A stretch of 64,000 bases of DNA from an uncultured Bacteroidales bacterium (GCA_902776435.1 CACYQB010000022.1:1-64000); one strand, 5' to 3'. Counted from the stretch's first letter, positions 44,034 through 54,069 are shown. Notes: a model not told the origin generated them from the letters alone. Numbers and translations: made by a program.

Positions 44034-47000
44034 CTAACTGGAGGGCGTGTCGTTCTTGTCTTGGCTCTTGCCTTTTCCCTTGTCCTGGCCCTTGTCCTGA
44101 CCTTTGTCTTTGCCCTTGTCCTGACCTTTGTCTTTGCCCTTGTCCTGGCGGTCACGCGACTGCTGTTTGCGTTGCTCGGCCTTTTCTTTACGCTCTTGTT
44201 CGCGTTCCTTCTGGCGTTGCTTGCGTTCCTGCTCACGGGCCTTGGCCTGCTCCTTGCGCTCCTTCTGCTTTTCCTTGCGTTCGCGCTCGCGTTCCTTAGC
44301 CTTTTCTTTGCGCTCACGCTCGCGCTGTTTAGCGAGTTCCTTGCGCTCTTTAGCCTTGTCCTTGCGGGCCTGTTCCTTAGCCTTCTTGGCGTCCTTCTTG
44401 GCTTGCTCTGCAGCCTTGTAGGCAGCCTTAGCCGAGTCTTCACGCCACTTGTAGTAGAAGTTGCGCTCTTTCTCTTTCTCCCTCTCGGCTTGCTCGATGG
44501 AGTCTTGTTCGGCGATTTCTTCTATGCGAGCCAACTTGCGCTGGTGCTTCTGTTCCTTCTTGATGCTGTCCTCGATCTCCTTCTGGCGCTTGCGTTCAGC
44601 CTTCTCACGGGCCTTAGCCTCACGCTCGAGTTGCTTGAGGTGCTCTTCTTCGGCACGCTCCTGTGCCTTGAGTTCCTTGTCGCTGAGCGTCGTGGTTGAA
44701 GTGGAGACGGTGGACTTGTTGCGGTAGTCGCTGGCCTTGATCTGCTGGCGTTCGGCCTCTTCACGGGCTTTCTGCTCGGCTTCAAGACGAGCCTGCTCGG
44801 CAGCTTCGGCCTCGAGTCGTGCCTGTTCCTCTGCGAGTTCCTTAGCCTTCTCCTCTGCGTCACGCTTAGCGAGTTCGGCGGCTTCGCGTTCGAGCTGTTC
44901 GGCTTCGATGCGATCCCTCTCGCGCTGGGCTGCAGCCTCACGTTCAGCTTCCTCCATGGCCTTCTTCTCGGCCTCATCGAGTTCCTTCTTCTCGAGGTCG
45001 CTGTGTTCCTTGTCGTTCTTCTCTTCCAGGTAATTGAAGTAGTCCTCAAAGGTGCGGCCCTCGTTCAACAGCAGGTTGAAGTTGTCCACACTGATGATGA
45101 CATAGTGTACCTGACGGGGGATGTTGATGCTCTGGTCCTTCTCGAACACTGAGCGGTAGTGGGTGGCCTCCTTGAAGTTATCCATTCCCTTGACGACAAG
45201 CAGTCCCAAGGTACCGAAGTTCATCTGCTCGATGTCATAGTCCTTCACCTGGAAGGAGTTGAAGTTGTGGCGTGCCACCTCATAGAGCAGCATGTTGGCA
45301 TTGACGCTGTCCATGGGATAGAGCAGGATGAATACCTGCGGCTTATCGTTATCCTCGGCAAACGGGGTGAACGTGCGTTCCAGGGCCTGGGTGGACGTGT
45401 CGTTACTCAAGCGGGTTGTCCACAACATGCCGCGCACGTTGCTGCCGCCGCCCTCCAGGCGTCTGCCCTGGTTGAGCTGCTTGACAATCTCGGATGCTGT
45501 GGGAGTGATATCGGTCTGGGGATAACGCTGGAGCATGTCCTTGAGCGTTTCCTTGAACTTGTCGTAATCCTTCTCGGTGAGGTAGCTCAGCGCGTCGATG
45601 AACATGAACTTGGGCATGATCTTGGAGAGCGGATACTTGCGCATCATCTCGGCGTATGCCTCATGCACGGCGGCATGGTTGTTGGAGAGGTAGTTGGCGT
45701 ATGCCGCCTCGTACATGTTCTCCTGGTCACGGTTCATGTTCTTGAGGTTCTCCAGGTAATTGGGATCCTGCATCGCCATGCCGTACTTGGATTCCGGGAA
45801 GTTGATGAGGATGCTGTCGCGGTAGGGCTCGGCATCGGCGACTTGCCCATTGCGCATGTACATCATGTACAGGCTATAGAATACATCCAGACGATAGGTG
45901 TTGTCGGGATAGCGGTCGAGCAGTTCCAGATACTCATAGGCGGCTGCGTCATAGTCCTCCATCTTGTCCTTGAGGATGGTACCCATGTTGTACAGACCCT
46001 CCTGGATGATTTCGTGAGCCGATAGGATTTCCTCTTCGGTCTTGGGAATCTGCTTGAGGTAGTATTCCTCGTAATGGGGATCCTCGGCGCGCTTGAGCGC
46101 TTCGAGGTCCACCTGGACCGTGTCGCCGTTCTCGTTGACAATCACGCTGTCGGCAAGTGCCAGCAGGGCGCTGTCAGCCTCTTCTTCGTCACCAAACGAG
46201 AAGGTGGTTTTGTCCCTTCGCCTCCAGTTGTCCTCCAGTTTGCGGCTACCCCACATCTTCTGGAATTGTGTCTTACCGGCGTTCTTGGTGGCGGTGTTAT
46301 AGAAGTACCACGAGTTGTCGGTGTTCATGTTGAAACTGGCAGGGTCATTGTTGTTGCCCTTGAGTCGGGTGCCCTGCGCGTCCTGTTGGGCGAGGTATTC
46401 CTCACGGGCGGCGTTCTCGGCTTCTTCTTTTTCCTTCTTCTTGAGTTCGATGATGATCTTGGCGATTACTTCCCTTTGCTCTGAGGGAGACATCGCGGCC
46501 AGCATGAGCAGTGAGTCTTGAAGGATGACGTTTTGGGAATATACGGCGAGCTCATCGAGCACGTCGCTGCGCTTCTTGAGCAACTTATAGTCGGGATAGT
46601 CCTCGTTGACCAGGGGGATAGCCTCGGCATAACAGGGCTGCGCTTCGTCATACTGGCGACGGTCGAAGTACAGGCCGCCCAGGGTCAACTGGCTGATGGC
46701 CTTGTCCACACCGTTGCGCGTGCTCTTCTCGGCTGCGAGTTTGTAGTTCTCGATGGCACGGGCGGTGTCGTTGTGCGTCAAGTACAGGTTACCGATGGCG
46801 TAGTAGATCTGGTCCAGGTAATCCTTGTTGCGGTCATATCGTGTCATGCGCTTCAAGGCCTTGACCTCGCTGGCAATGTTTGCGCCCTCATAGACGGCGC
46901 TCTGCTTGATGCGGGCGTTGAACTTGGTGCGGTAGGTCGAACCGCTGCTGCTACCGGCCTGCTTGTAGGCCAAGTAGGCGTTGTGCTTGTCACCCACCTC

Positions 47001-47780
47001 TTCATAGAGCTGGCCCAGCAGGAAGTTCATCCTGACTTTCTCATTGCCCTTGAAGCCTCTGGCCGCCTTGGCCAGGTAAGGAATAGCGTCACCGGGCTGT
47101 TGGGACTTGATGTAGTAGTCGGCAAATGCGGCATTGGCCAGGGCGCGCACTTTCTTATTGCTAATCTCGTCCATGTGGATGTGGGCGAGGACGTTGTCGG
47201 CTTCGGTGAGCCAGCCCATGGCGCAATAGCACAGGGCCTCACGCACTTGGCACTCCTGGACCAGGTCATTCTTCCAGAAGAAGTGGCGGGCAATGTAGCG
47301 GAACGTGGCTGCGGCATCCAGGAAGTCGCCCTTCATGTATTGCGACTTGGCCAGCAGGTACCAGGCATTGTGCAGGAAGGGGTTGTACTCCTCGCGTGCC
47401 ATCCACTCGCGGGTCTTGGCATCCTTGCCCGACTTGCGTTTAGGTTTTTTCTTGATGGAGTGGAGGGTGATGGCCTTTTCCATCTTCTCGATGGTGCGGT
47501 CAAAGCTGCCGCTGGGTTGCGGTGCCTTGGGGTTGGAACGCGCCTCGGCAGGGTGCATGAATAGACGCTGTGAATAGTCGTCCTCATAGGCAGTCAGCAT
47601 CGCCTTTTCCTGCTCGTCATAGTTGGTCTTGCCGTGGAAATAGACGTTGTATTTGGTAGTGAAGGCTTGCCAGAAACGTGACCTTGCGGTGTTGGTCTTG
47701 TTGCTGCACGCGGCAAGCAGGATCAACATCGCTATCATCATTACCGGTATGTATCGTCGTGTCTTGTTCAAATTGGCCAA
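44034..47780 (-). CDS. porW: PorW/SprE-type TPR lipoprotein of type IX secretion, with very long charged tail
   Basis: A 1248-residue lipoprotein (lipobox LLAAC, Cys25). Residues about 30-470 are TPR-like (FWQAFTTKYNVYFHG is the family opening). Further TPRs lie at about 600-800 and a compact domain at about 820-950. From about residue 960 the protein is a 290-residue Arg/Lys/Glu coiled-coil-like tail ending in KDKGQDKG repeats. PorW/SprE is a periplasmic outer-membrane lipoprotein needed for type IX secretion; the usual protein is shorter. The start appears to be TTG at 47780, since MANLNKTRRYIPVMMIAM gives a proper basic N-region. The first in-frame ATG at 47741 would lack it. Confidence 0.88.
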   Translation of the reverse strand: MANLNKTRRYIPVMMIAMLILLAACSNKTNTARSRFWQAFTTKYNVYFHGKTNYDEQEKAMLTAYEDDYSQRLFMHPAEARSNPKAPQPSGSFDRTIEKMEKAITLHSIKKKPKRKSGKDAKTREWMAREEYNPFLHNAWYLLAKSQYMKGDFLDAAATFRYIARHFFWKNDLVQECQVREALCYCAMGWLTEADNVLAHIHMDEISNKKVRALANAAFADYYIKSQQPGDAIPYLAKAARGFKGNEKVRMNFLLGQLYEEVGDKHNAYLAYKQAGSSSGSTYRTKFNARIKQSAVYEGANIASEVKALKRMTRYDRNKDYLDQIYYAIGNLYLTHNDTARAIENYKLAAEKSTRNGVDKAISQLTLGGLYFDRRQYDEAQPCYAEAIPLVNEDYPDYKLLKKRSDVLDELAVYSQNVILQDSLLMLAAMSPSEQREVIAKIIIELKKKEKEEAENAAREEYLAQQDAQGTRLKGNNNDPASFNMNTDNSWYFYNTATKNAGKTQFQKMWGSRKLEDNWRRRDKTTFSFGDEEEADSALLALADSVIVNENGDTVQVDLEALKRAEDPHYEEYYLKQIPKTEEEILSAHEIIQEGLYNMGTILKDKMEDYDAAAYEYLELLDRYPDNTYRLDVFYSLYMMYMRNGQVADAEPYRDSILINFPESKYGMAMQDPNYLENLKNMNRDQENMYEAAYANYLSNNHAAVHEAYAEMMRKYPLSKIMPKFMFIDALSYLTEKDYDKFKETLKDMLQRYPQTDITPTASEIVKQLNQGRRLEGGGSNVRGMLWTTRLSNDTSTQALERTFTPFAEDNDKPQVFILLYPMDSVNANMLLYEVARHNFNSFQVKDYDIEQMNFGTLGLLVVKGMDNFKEATHYRSVFEKDQSINIPRQVHYVIISVDNFNLLLNEGRTFEDYFNYLEEKNDKEHSDLEKKELDEAEKKAMEEAEREAAAQRERDRIEAEQLEREAAELAKRDAEEKAKELAEEQARLEAEAAEQARLEAEQKAREEAERQQIKASDYRNKSTVSTSTTTLSDKELKAQERAEEEHLKQLEREAKAREKAERKRQKEIEDSIKKEQKHQRKLARIEEIAEQDSIEQAEREKEKERNFYYKWREDSAKAAYKAAEQAKKDAKKAKEQARKDKAKERKELAKQRERERKEKAKERERERKEKQKERKEQAKAREQERKQRQKEREQERKEKAEQRKQQSRDRQDKGKDKGQDKGKDKGQDKGQDKGKGKSQDKNDTPSS

Positions 47781-47827
47781 ATTTGTGATTAGGTATTTAT
47801 AAAACGAGCCATCTAAGGATTTATTGC

Positions 47828-48277
47828 CTATGGGGCGTGATGTTCGCTTGCCAGTTGCATAAATTCCTGCCTAATGGCTGCGGGCATCACCAGGCCGCGG
47901 TGCTTGATGCTCTGGCCCCATCCGAGTAAATCGGCGGGTTGCAGGGTGTAGAGCACGTCGCGCCATTGTTCCTCTTCCTCGGGTGTATAGTCATCCTCGC
48001 CACGGCCCGCAAAGGCATCGAGTTCCTCGTCTTCGTAGTAGGTGATTTCCTGCTTGCATTCTCCCACGAGAATCTGCTCGCTGGGGCAGATGGAGCGCAG
48101 GCCGCATCCTTCGTCAGCACATCCCTGGGGAGTCGTTTCTACTACATCGTCGGCAGCAATTTCGGCCGTTTCATCGTCTTTTTCGCCTGCTTTAGGCTGA
48201 TAAAACAACTTGTCGATGAGCCACACAATGGCACCACCCACCACCAGTATCGTCAATAACACAATCGCCGGTTTCAT
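47828..48277 (-). CDS. Membrane-anchored protein of unknown function
   Basis: A 149-residue protein with an N-terminal membrane helix (about 4-23), an acidic linker and a Cys-rich segment with four Cys in about 20 residues (CADEGCGLRSICPSEQILVG, then EC), followed by a soluble end. I do not recognise a function; the Cys cluster could bind metal or form disulfides outside the membrane. The ATG at 48277 is chosen over an in-frame TTG at 48289, because the -7 box at 48308-48301 places the transcript start near 48294. It is the first gene of the strand that continues with porW and porX. Confidence 0.75.
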   Translation of the reverse strand: MKPAIVLLTILVVGGAIVWLIDKLFYQPKAGEKDDETAEIAADDVVETTPQGCADEGCGLRSICPSEQILVGECKQEITYYEDEELDAFAGRGEDDYTPEEEEQWRDVLYTLQPADLLGWGQSIKHRGLVMPAAIRQEFMQLASEHHAP

Positions 48278-48300
48278 CGCGTAATTCAAGTTTAAGCCTC

Positions 48301-48308
48301 CAAAAATA
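48301..48308 (-). promoter_or_regulatory. -7 box upstream of the membrane protein/porW/porX run
   Basis: Minus strand TATTTTTG, a perfect TAnnTTTG. No good -33 box is visible because the heptad array begins 22 bases further upstream. Confidence 0.55.
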
Positions 48309-48330
48309 CAAAAAATTATTGATACGGCGT

Positions 48331-48508
48331 GTTTAGAGTTTAAAGTTTAAAGTTTAGAGTTTAAAGGGGCATACGCGAATAATGCTCGCTGCGCTCGCAG
48401 TTTAGAGTTTAGGGTTTAGAGTTTAGAGTTTAGTGGTGCAGCCGGGTACTTTCACTCCTCACTCCTCACTCCTCACTCCTAAAGCCTAAAGCCTAAAACC
48501 TAAAGCCT
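48331..48508. repeat. Cluster of four heptad arrays
   Basis: GTTTAGA/GTTTAAA x5 at 48331-48365, AGTTTAG-type x5 at 48399-48433, CACTCCT x4 at 48453-48480 and AAAGCCT-type x4 at 48481-48508. The last two join without a gap. Most of the 460-base gap between 48277 and 48739 is this cluster. The rest is the rimP promoter. Confidence 0.9.
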
Positions 48509-48645
48509 AACGCCATTGATGATTGCGAGCCTGAAATAAAAGGCGGATTCGTGGGTGGAAGGGGCATTAAACGCTGATGGGTGTGCTAAATAATGTTAAA
48601 TTGTGTGAATATCTATGTTGTTTTGTGGGCGTTTTTACATTAGAT

Positions 48646-48688
48646 ATTGCGTGAATGCTGGAAAATGAGTACTTTTGCGCCAGCATTC
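48646..48688 (+). promoter_or_regulatory. rimP-nusA-infB promoter with a 9-bp inverted repeat around the -7 box
   Basis: ATTG (48646-48649), 20 bases, TACTTTTG (48670-48677). GAATGCTGG at 48653-48661 and its complement CCAGCATTC at 48680-48688 flank the -7 box, as an operator or leader hairpin would. Confidence 0.7.
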
Positions 48689-48738
48689 GTGAGAGGGGGC
48701 AATCGGGCTTCCTCGTTTTTATTATAAAAAATTGAGAT

Positions 48739-49206
48739 ATGATTGACAAGACGGCGCTGGAACAAGTGATTAACGCGGCTCTGGAGGGCACCAAGATGTT
48801 CCTGGTCACCCTCAAGGTGAGCAAGGACAACGTGATCGACGTGGCCCTCGACAGCGATGAGGACATCACCATCGACGATTGTGTAGCAGTCAATGACGCT
48901 GTGCTTGCAGCGTTTGACCGCGACGAGGGTGAGGACTACGAGTTGACCGTGGGTTCCTACGGTATCACGTCACCGCTGCTGATGCCCCGCCAGTACCGCA
49001 AGAATATCGGCTATGAGGTCGAGGTGCTCACCGGCGACGGCCGCAAGCTCAAGGGCGTATTGACCGACGCCGACGATGAAGGCTTCACGCTGACCATGAC
49101 GGTCAAGCGCAAACTTGAAGGCAAGAAGCGTCCCGAGATGGTCGAGGAGCAGGAGCACTTCAATTACAGTGACATTAAACAAACAAAAAATATCATCAAT
49201 ATTTAG
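48739..49206 (+). CDS. rimP: Ribosome maturation factor RimP
   Basis: A 155-residue cytoplasmic factor for 30S assembly. The N-terminal alpha/beta domain (IDDCVAVNDAVLAAFDRDEG, then YELTVGSYGI) and the C-terminal SH3-like domain (YEVEVLTGDGRKLKGVLTDA) are both present. It is the first gene of the rimP-nusA-infB order conserved across bacteria. The stop codon TAG (49204-49206) lies inside the first unit of a heptad array. Confidence 0.96.
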   Translation: MIDKTALEQVINAALEGTKMFLVTLKVSKDNVIDVALDSDEDITIDDCVAVNDAVLAAFDRDEGEDYELTVGSYGITSPLLMPRQYRKNIGYEVEVLTGDGRKLKGVLTDADDEGFTLTMTVKRKLEGKKRPEMVEEQEHFNYSDIKQTKNIINI

Positions 49207-49293
49207 GCAATAGGCTTTAGGTATTTGGTTTTAGGCATTAGCGGGCATCCGCACCCTGAAACCTGATTCCCGAGACCTAAAACCACAAGAAAT
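49202..49293. repeat. Heptad arrays in opposite orientation between rimP and nusA
   Basis: TTTAGGC-type units run from 49202 to 49243, then AAACCTG/AGACCTA units from 49252 to 49293. GGTTTTAGG (49227-49235) pairs exactly with CCTAAAACC (49276-49284), and GCGG-GCAT-CCGC forms a tip. The array starts at the rimP stop and ends six bases before the nusA ATG. Confidence 0.8.
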
Positions 49294-49298
49294 ATATT

Positions 49299-50555
49299 AT
49301 GGCTAAAAGAGAAGAAGCGGTGAACATGACCGCACAATTTGCCGAGTTCAAGGAACTCAAGGACATCGACAAGTCCACCCTCATCCACGTGCTCGAGGAA
49401 TCGTTCCGCAGCGTGCTGTCCAAGATGTTCGGCAATGACGATAACTTTAACATTATTGTCAACCCCGACAAGGGCGACTGTGAGATCTACCAGAACCTGG
49501 AGGTTGTCAATGACGGAGAGGTTGAGAATCCCAACAAGCAGATCTCGTTGAGTGACGCTCAGGCCGATGATGACCCCGACTGTGAGGTGGGCGAGGAGCA
49601 CACCCGCAAGATTGACTTTGCCAAGTTTGGCCGCCGTGCGATTCTGAATCTGCGCCAGACCTTAGCCAGCAAGATTCTCGAGCTGCAGAAGGATGCCATC
49701 TACACCAAGTTCAAGGCCTTAGAGGGCCAGTTGGTGGCTGGTGAGGTGTACCAGGTGTGGAAGCGCGAGGTGCTGCTGCTCGATGAGGACAAGAACGAGT
49801 TGCTGTTGCCCAAGGAGGAACAGATTCCCACCGATATCTACCGCAAGGGCGACGTTGTGCGTGCCGTCATTGAGCGTGTGGACAACGCCAACAATAATCC
49901 CAAGGTCATCGTGTCACGCACGAGCCAGAATTTCCTGCGCCGCCTCTTTGAGCAGGAGGTGCCCGAGATTCATGACGGCCTCATCGTGATCCGCGCCGTT
50001 GCCCGCATCCCGGGTGAGCGCGCCAAGATTGCCGTTGAGAGCTATGATGACCGCATTGATCCCGTCGGCGCATGTGTGGGCGTCAAGGGTGCCCGCATCC
50101 ACGGCATCGTTCGCGAGTTGCGCAACGAGAACATCGATGTGATCAACTTCACCAGCAACCCGCAGCTGCTCATCCAGCGCGCGTTGAGCCCCGCCAAGAT
50201 CTCGTCTATCCGCTTGGATAACGAGAACCAGCATGCCGAGGTGTTCCTGCGTCCCGAGGAGGTTTCGTTGGCCATCGGTAAGGGCGGCTTGAACATCAAG
50301 TTGGCCAGCATCCTCACCGGCTACAGCATCGACGTCTATCGCGATGTCGAGACCGAGGGCGAGGAAGACATCTACCTGGACGAGTTCAAGGATGAGATTG
50401 ACGAGTGGGTAATCGAGGCACTCAAGAATGTGGGTCTTGCCACTGCCAAGAGTGTGCTGCGCACCCCCCGTGAGGACCTGATTGACAGGGCTGACCTCGA
50501 GGAGGACACCGTGGACAATCTGCTTGCCGTGCTGCGTGCCGAGTTTGAAGATTGA
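49299..50555 (+). CDS. nusA: Transcription termination/antitermination factor NusA
   Basis: A 418-residue RNA-polymerase-binding factor, the normal Bacteroidota length and without the long C-terminal repeats of E. coli. The N-terminal domain is about 1-130 (FAEFKELKDIDKSTLIHVLE), the S1 domain about 135-205 (GEVYQVWKREVLLLDEDKNE), and KH1/KH2 about 210-350 (GACVGVKGARIHGIVRELRN, AIGKGGLNIKLAS). A short helix-hairpin-helix-like end follows (NVGLATAKSVLRTPREDLID). Confidence 0.97.
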   Translation: MAKREEAVNMTAQFAEFKELKDIDKSTLIHVLEESFRSVLSKMFGNDDNFNIIVNPDKGDCEIYQNLEVVNDGEVENPNKQISLSDAQADDDPDCEVGEEHTRKIDFAKFGRRAILNLRQTLASKILELQKDAIYTKFKALEGQLVAGEVYQVWKREVLLLDEDKNELLLPKEEQIPTDIYRKGDVVRAVIERVDNANNNPKVIVSRTSQNFLRRLFEQEVPEIHDGLIVIRAVARIPGERAKIAVESYDDRIDPVGACVGVKGARIHGIVRELRNENIDVINFTSNPQLLIQRALSPAKISSIRLDNENQHAEVFLRPEEVSLAIGKGGLNIKLASILTGYSIDVYRDVETEGEEDIYLDEFKDEIDEWVIEALKNVGLATAKSVLRTPREDLIDRADLEEDTVDNLLAVLRAEFED

Positions 50556-50663
50556 TGACGACCGTTTCATCACGTTTTTAAGATTATTGTAAACTTCTCA
50601 TTAGCAAATTAATATATAAAGCAGAAAGCATATTGCTGAAAGCGAACCGATAAAAGAGATTAT

Positions 50664-53495
50664 ATGGCGATAAAGATCAGTAAAGTCATCGCAGATTTGA
50701 ACGTGGGCCGACAGACCATTGAAGAGTTCCTGCACAAGAAAGGTATCGAAATCAGCGCCAACATCAACGCGCGCATCGATGACGACATCTATGAGATTCT
50801 TGTCAAGGAATTCAAGCCCGACATGGACCTCAAGAACAAGTCGGACAAAATGGCCAACGAGCGCCAGAAGGAGAAAGCTAAGCAGAGCGCTGTCAAGGAA
50901 TCTCACGAGATCAAGACCGTCCTGCCTGGCCAGAAACCTAAAATCTTAGGTAAGATTGACCTGGATGCCGCTGGCAAACCCAAGCCCGCTGCCAAGCCTG
51001 CCAGCGAACCCGAGGCTAAGGAGGAAACAACCGTCAAGGAAGCGCCGGTTGAAAAGGAAACCGTCGAGCCTAAGGCCGAACCCAAACAAGAGCCTAAGGC
51101 TAAGCCGGAGCCTCAACCCGTTCCCGAGCCCGCTCCTGAGCCCGAACCTCAGCCTGAACCCAAGGCCGAGCCAGAACCTGCGCCTGTTGCTCCTCAAGTC
51201 GAAGAGCAGCCCGTCGCTGCCGCTGAGCCCGAGCAGAACGTGGTAGAGGAAACCCAGGACAGCAAGGAAGATGACGTGTTCAAGCCTGTATCTGAAACCG
51301 TTAGCGGCCCTCAGCTCAAGGTGGTGGGTAAGGTTGACTTGACCTCAATCAACCAGCAGACCCGTCCCCGCAAGAAGAGCAAGGAGGAGAAGCGCAACGA
51401 ACGTATCGCCAAGGCTCAGGCCGAGAACGCCGGTAAGAAAAAGCGCAAACGCATCGGCAAGGAGAAGGTCGATATCGAGAGCGCTGGCAACCAGCCCGCT
51501 TCACAGTCCGGTAAGGGACGTGGCGGCAAGGACGACCAGGGCGGCAAGCGCAGCAAGGACAAGAAGAACCGCAGGCCGCTCAGGCCCGAGGTAAGCGAGG
51601 AGGATGTACAGCGCCAGATGAAGGAGACGCTGGCACGCCTCACCGCCAAGAACAGCAAGAAGGCTGCAGCGACGCGTCGTCGTGAGAAACGCGAGGAGTT
51701 CCGTGAGGAGTTGCGTGAGGAAGCTGCAATGGCAGCAGCCCAGAGCAAGGTCCTCAAGCTCACCGAGTTCGTGACTGCCAATGACTTGGCAAGCATGATG
51801 AACGTGCCCATCAACAAGGTTATCGCCACTTGTATGAGCCTGGGCGTCATGGTGAGCATCAACCAGCGTCTGGATGCCGAGACCATCAACATTGTAGCCG
51901 ATGAGTTCGGCTTCAAGACCGAATACACCAGTGCCGAGGTTGCCGAGGCCATCAGCGACGAAGAGGACGATCCCGCAGATCTCGTTCAGCGTCCGCCTGT
52001 TGTGACCGTCATGGGTCACGTTGACCATGGTAAGACCTCATTGCTGGACTACATCCGCAATTCTAACGTTATCGCCGGTGAGGCGGGTGGTATCACCCAG
52101 CACATCGGTGCCTATAACGTGAAGTTGCCCAACGGTCGCCGTATCACCTTCCTGGATACCCCTGGTCACGAGGCGTTTACCGCTATGCGTGCCCGTGGTG
52201 CCAAGGTCACCGATATCGTTATCGTGATTGTCGCTGCCGATGACAACGTCATGCCGCAGACGGTGGAGGCGTTGAACCACGCGTCGGCTGCCGGTGTGCC
52301 CATCATCTTTGCCATCAACAAGATTGATAAGCCCAGCGCCAATCCCGAGAAGATTAAGGAAGAGTTGGCTCAGATGAACTACCTCGTTGAGGACTGGGGT
52401 GGCAAGTACCAGAGCCAGGACATCTCGGCCAAGAAAGGTATCGGCGTTGCCGAACTGATGGAGAAGGTGCTCCTCGAGGCCGATATGCTCGATCTCAAGG
52501 CCAACCCCAACCGCAAGGCTACGGGTTCGGTCATCGAGTCGTCGCTGGACAAGGGCCGTGGCTACGTGGCCACCGTGCTCATCGACAACGGTACTCTCCA
52601 CGTGGGTGATATCGTGCTGGCAGGAACCCACTTCGGTAAGATCAAGGCGATGTTCAACGAACGTAACGTGCGCATCACCGAGAGCGGCCCCTCCACACCT
52701 GTGCTGATTCTCGGTCTCGATGGCGCTCCCACTGCCGGTGACAAGTTCAACGTGATGGACACCGACCAGGAGGCCCGCCAGATTGCCAACAAGCGTGAGC
52801 AGCTGCAGCGCGAGCAGAGCCGCCGCACCCAGCACCGTGTCAGCCTGGAGGATATCGGCCGTCGCCGTGCCCTGGGTGAGTTCCATGAGCTCAATTGTAT
52901 CGTCAAGGGTGACGTGGATGGTTCGATCGAGGCATTGAGCGACTCACTCATCAAGCTCTCCACTCCCGAGGTTCAGGTGAACGTTATCCACAAGGCTGTG
53001 GGTGCCATTACCGAGAGCGATGTGACCCTGGCTGCTGCCAGCGATGCCTACATCATCGGTTTCCAGGTGCGCCCGTCGGCCTCCGCTAAGCGTGCTGCCG
53101 AGCAGGAGGGTGTTGACATCCGCCTGTACTCGATCATCTATGACGCCATCGAGGAGGTGAAGAGCGCTATGGAGGGTATGCTCCAGCCGGATATCAAGGA
53201 AGAGGTTACCGGTACTGCCGAGGTGCGCCAGGTGTACCACATCAGCAAGGTGGGTACCATCGCAGGTGCCATGGTTACCGAGGGCAAAGTCAAGCGACAG
53301 AGCAAGGTGCGCCTGATCCGCGACGGTATCGTTATCCACACTGGCGAGCTGGCTTCTCTCAAGCGCTTCAAGGACGATGCCAAGGAGGTTACCAGCGGCT
53401 ATGACTGCGGCTTCAGCATCAAGTCTTACAACGACCTGCAGGAAGGCGACATCATCGAGGCATTCGAGGAGGTTGAGGTTCACAAGACCCTTTAA
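50664..53495 (+). CDS. infB: Translation initiation factor IF-2
   Basis: A 943-residue GTPase that brings initiator tRNA to the ribosome. An IF2_N domain (1-55) is followed by a long low-complexity linker with Pro/Glu/Lys/Ala repeats (about 95-200) and a basic region (about 230-345), a second IF2_N-like domain (about 365-415), and the G domain from about 447 (GHVDHGKTS at about 450, [15 protein letters not shown] near 552). Domains II, III and the C-terminal fMet-tRNA-binding domain complete it. The linker is long, as is usual for Bacteroidota. Confidence 0.98.
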   Translation: MAIKISKVIADLNVGRQTIEEFLHKKGIEISANINARIDDDIYEILVKEFKPDMDLKNKSDKMANERQKEKAKQSAVKESHEIKTVLPGQKPKILGKIDLDAAGKPKPAAKPASEPEAKEETTVKEAPVEKETVEPKAEPKQEPKAKPEPQPVPEPAPEPEPQPEPKAEPEPAPVAPQVEEQPVAAAEPEQNVVEETQDSKEDDVFKPVSETVSGPQLKVVGKVDLTSINQQTRPRKKSKEEKRNERIAKAQAENAGKKKRKRIGKEKVDIESAGNQPASQSGKGRGGKDDQGGKRSKDKKNRRPLRPEVSEEDVQRQMKETLARLTAKNSKKAAATRRREKREEFREELREEAAMAAAQSKVLKLTEFVTANDLASMMNVPINKVIATCMSLGVMVSINQRLDAETINIVADEFGFKTEYTSAEVAEAISDEEDDPADLVQRPPVVTVMGHVDHGKTSLLDYIRNSNVIAGEAGGITQHIGAYNVKLPNGRRITFLDTPGHEAFTAMRARGAKVTDIVIVIVAADDNVMPQTVEALNHASAAGVPIIFAINKIDKPSANPEKIKEELAQMNYLVEDWGGKYQSQDISAKKGIGVAELMEKVLLEADMLDLKANPNRKATGSVIESSLDKGRGYVATVLIDNGTLHVGDIVLAGTHFGKIKAMFNERNVRITESGPSTPVLILGLDGAPTAGDKFNVMDTDQEARQIANKREQLQREQSRRTQHRVSLEDIGRRRALGEFHELNCIVKGDVDGSIEALSDSLIKLSTPEVQVNVIHKAVGAITESDVTLAAASDAYIIGFQVRPSASAKRAAEQEGVDIRLYSIIYDAIEEVKSAMEGMLQPDIKEEVTGTAEVRQVYHISKVGTIAGAMVTEGKVKRQSKVRLIRDGIVIHTGELASLKRFKDDAKEVTSGYDCGFSIKSYNDLQEGDIIEAFEEVEVHKTL

Positions 53496-53506
53496 TTCCT
53501 GTTGGC

Positions 53507-53992
53507 ATGAGGTATTACCTGAATGTGGGTAGTAACATAGGCGATCGGCGCGATAATCTCTATCGCGCCGTCGTTGCACTTGTCGCTGGCGGGAGTGGCG
53601 CTGCCGTCTCGAGCATCGTCGAGAGTGAGCCATGGGGGTTTGAAAGCGACAACCGCTTCCTGAATTTGGGCCTCAGCATCGACTCCGATATGGAACCGCT
53701 CGACATGCTGGAACACCTGCATGTGATTGAACGCCAGTTGGGTAGTGCTGATCATCGTGATGCCCAGGGTGGCTATGTTGACCGTCTGGTCGATATCGAC
53801 ATCATGGCTATCGATGACCAAGTGATTGACACGCCGGTGTTGCAGGTGCCGCATCCGCGCATGCCCTTGAGGGAGTTTTTCCTCATGCCCATGATGGAAC
53901 TGGCGCCGCGCTGGCAACATCCCGTCACGGGACTTACTGCCGGCCAGATGTTGCAGGCGCTTAGGGCACAGCAGGACGTGGCTGTGTCATAA
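53507..53992 (+). CDS. folK: 6-hydroxymethyl-7,8-dihydropterin pyrophosphokinase
   Basis: A 161-residue folate-pathway enzyme. LNVGSNIGDRRDNL at the N-terminus, ESEPWGF, and the HPPK signature RLVDIDIMAID followed by VPHPRMPLREFFLMP are all there. It lies 11 bases after infB, probably co-transcribed, and is followed by a terminator. Confidence 0.95.
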   Translation: MRYYLNVGSNIGDRRDNLYRAVVALVAGGSGAAVSSIVESEPWGFESDNRFLNLGLSIDSDMEPLDMLEHLHVIERQLGSADHRDAQGGYVDRLVDIDIMAIDDQVIDTPVLQVPHPRMPLREFFLMPMMELAPRWQHPVTGLTAGQMLQALRAQQDVAVS

Positions 53993-54036
53993 TTCATTTG
54001 TTGCAAATTGAATCGCGCTTTGCGCGAGCATAAATA

Positions 54037-54069
54037 GAGGCTATAATTATGTCATAGCCTCATTTTTTG
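54037..54069 (+). terminator. Rho-independent terminator after folK
   Basis: GAGGCTAT (54037-54044) pairs exactly with ATAGCCTC (54054-54061), followed by ATTTTTTG. Confidence 0.88.

Noticed and set aside
44061-44699. Leu/Phe/Ala-rich frame that looks like a multi-helix membrane protein
   Set aside because: It is the complement of the Lys/Arg/Glu-rich porW tail, which automatically gives hydrophobic codons.
46518-47564. Open frame of 348 codons opposite porW
   Set aside because: Antisense shadow: it is Val/Gly/His-rich without domains, while porW on the other strand is clearly coding.
48331-48508. Repeat cluster considered as a CRISPR array
   Set aside because: Units are 7 bases in direct contact without spacers, and there are no cas genes in the window.
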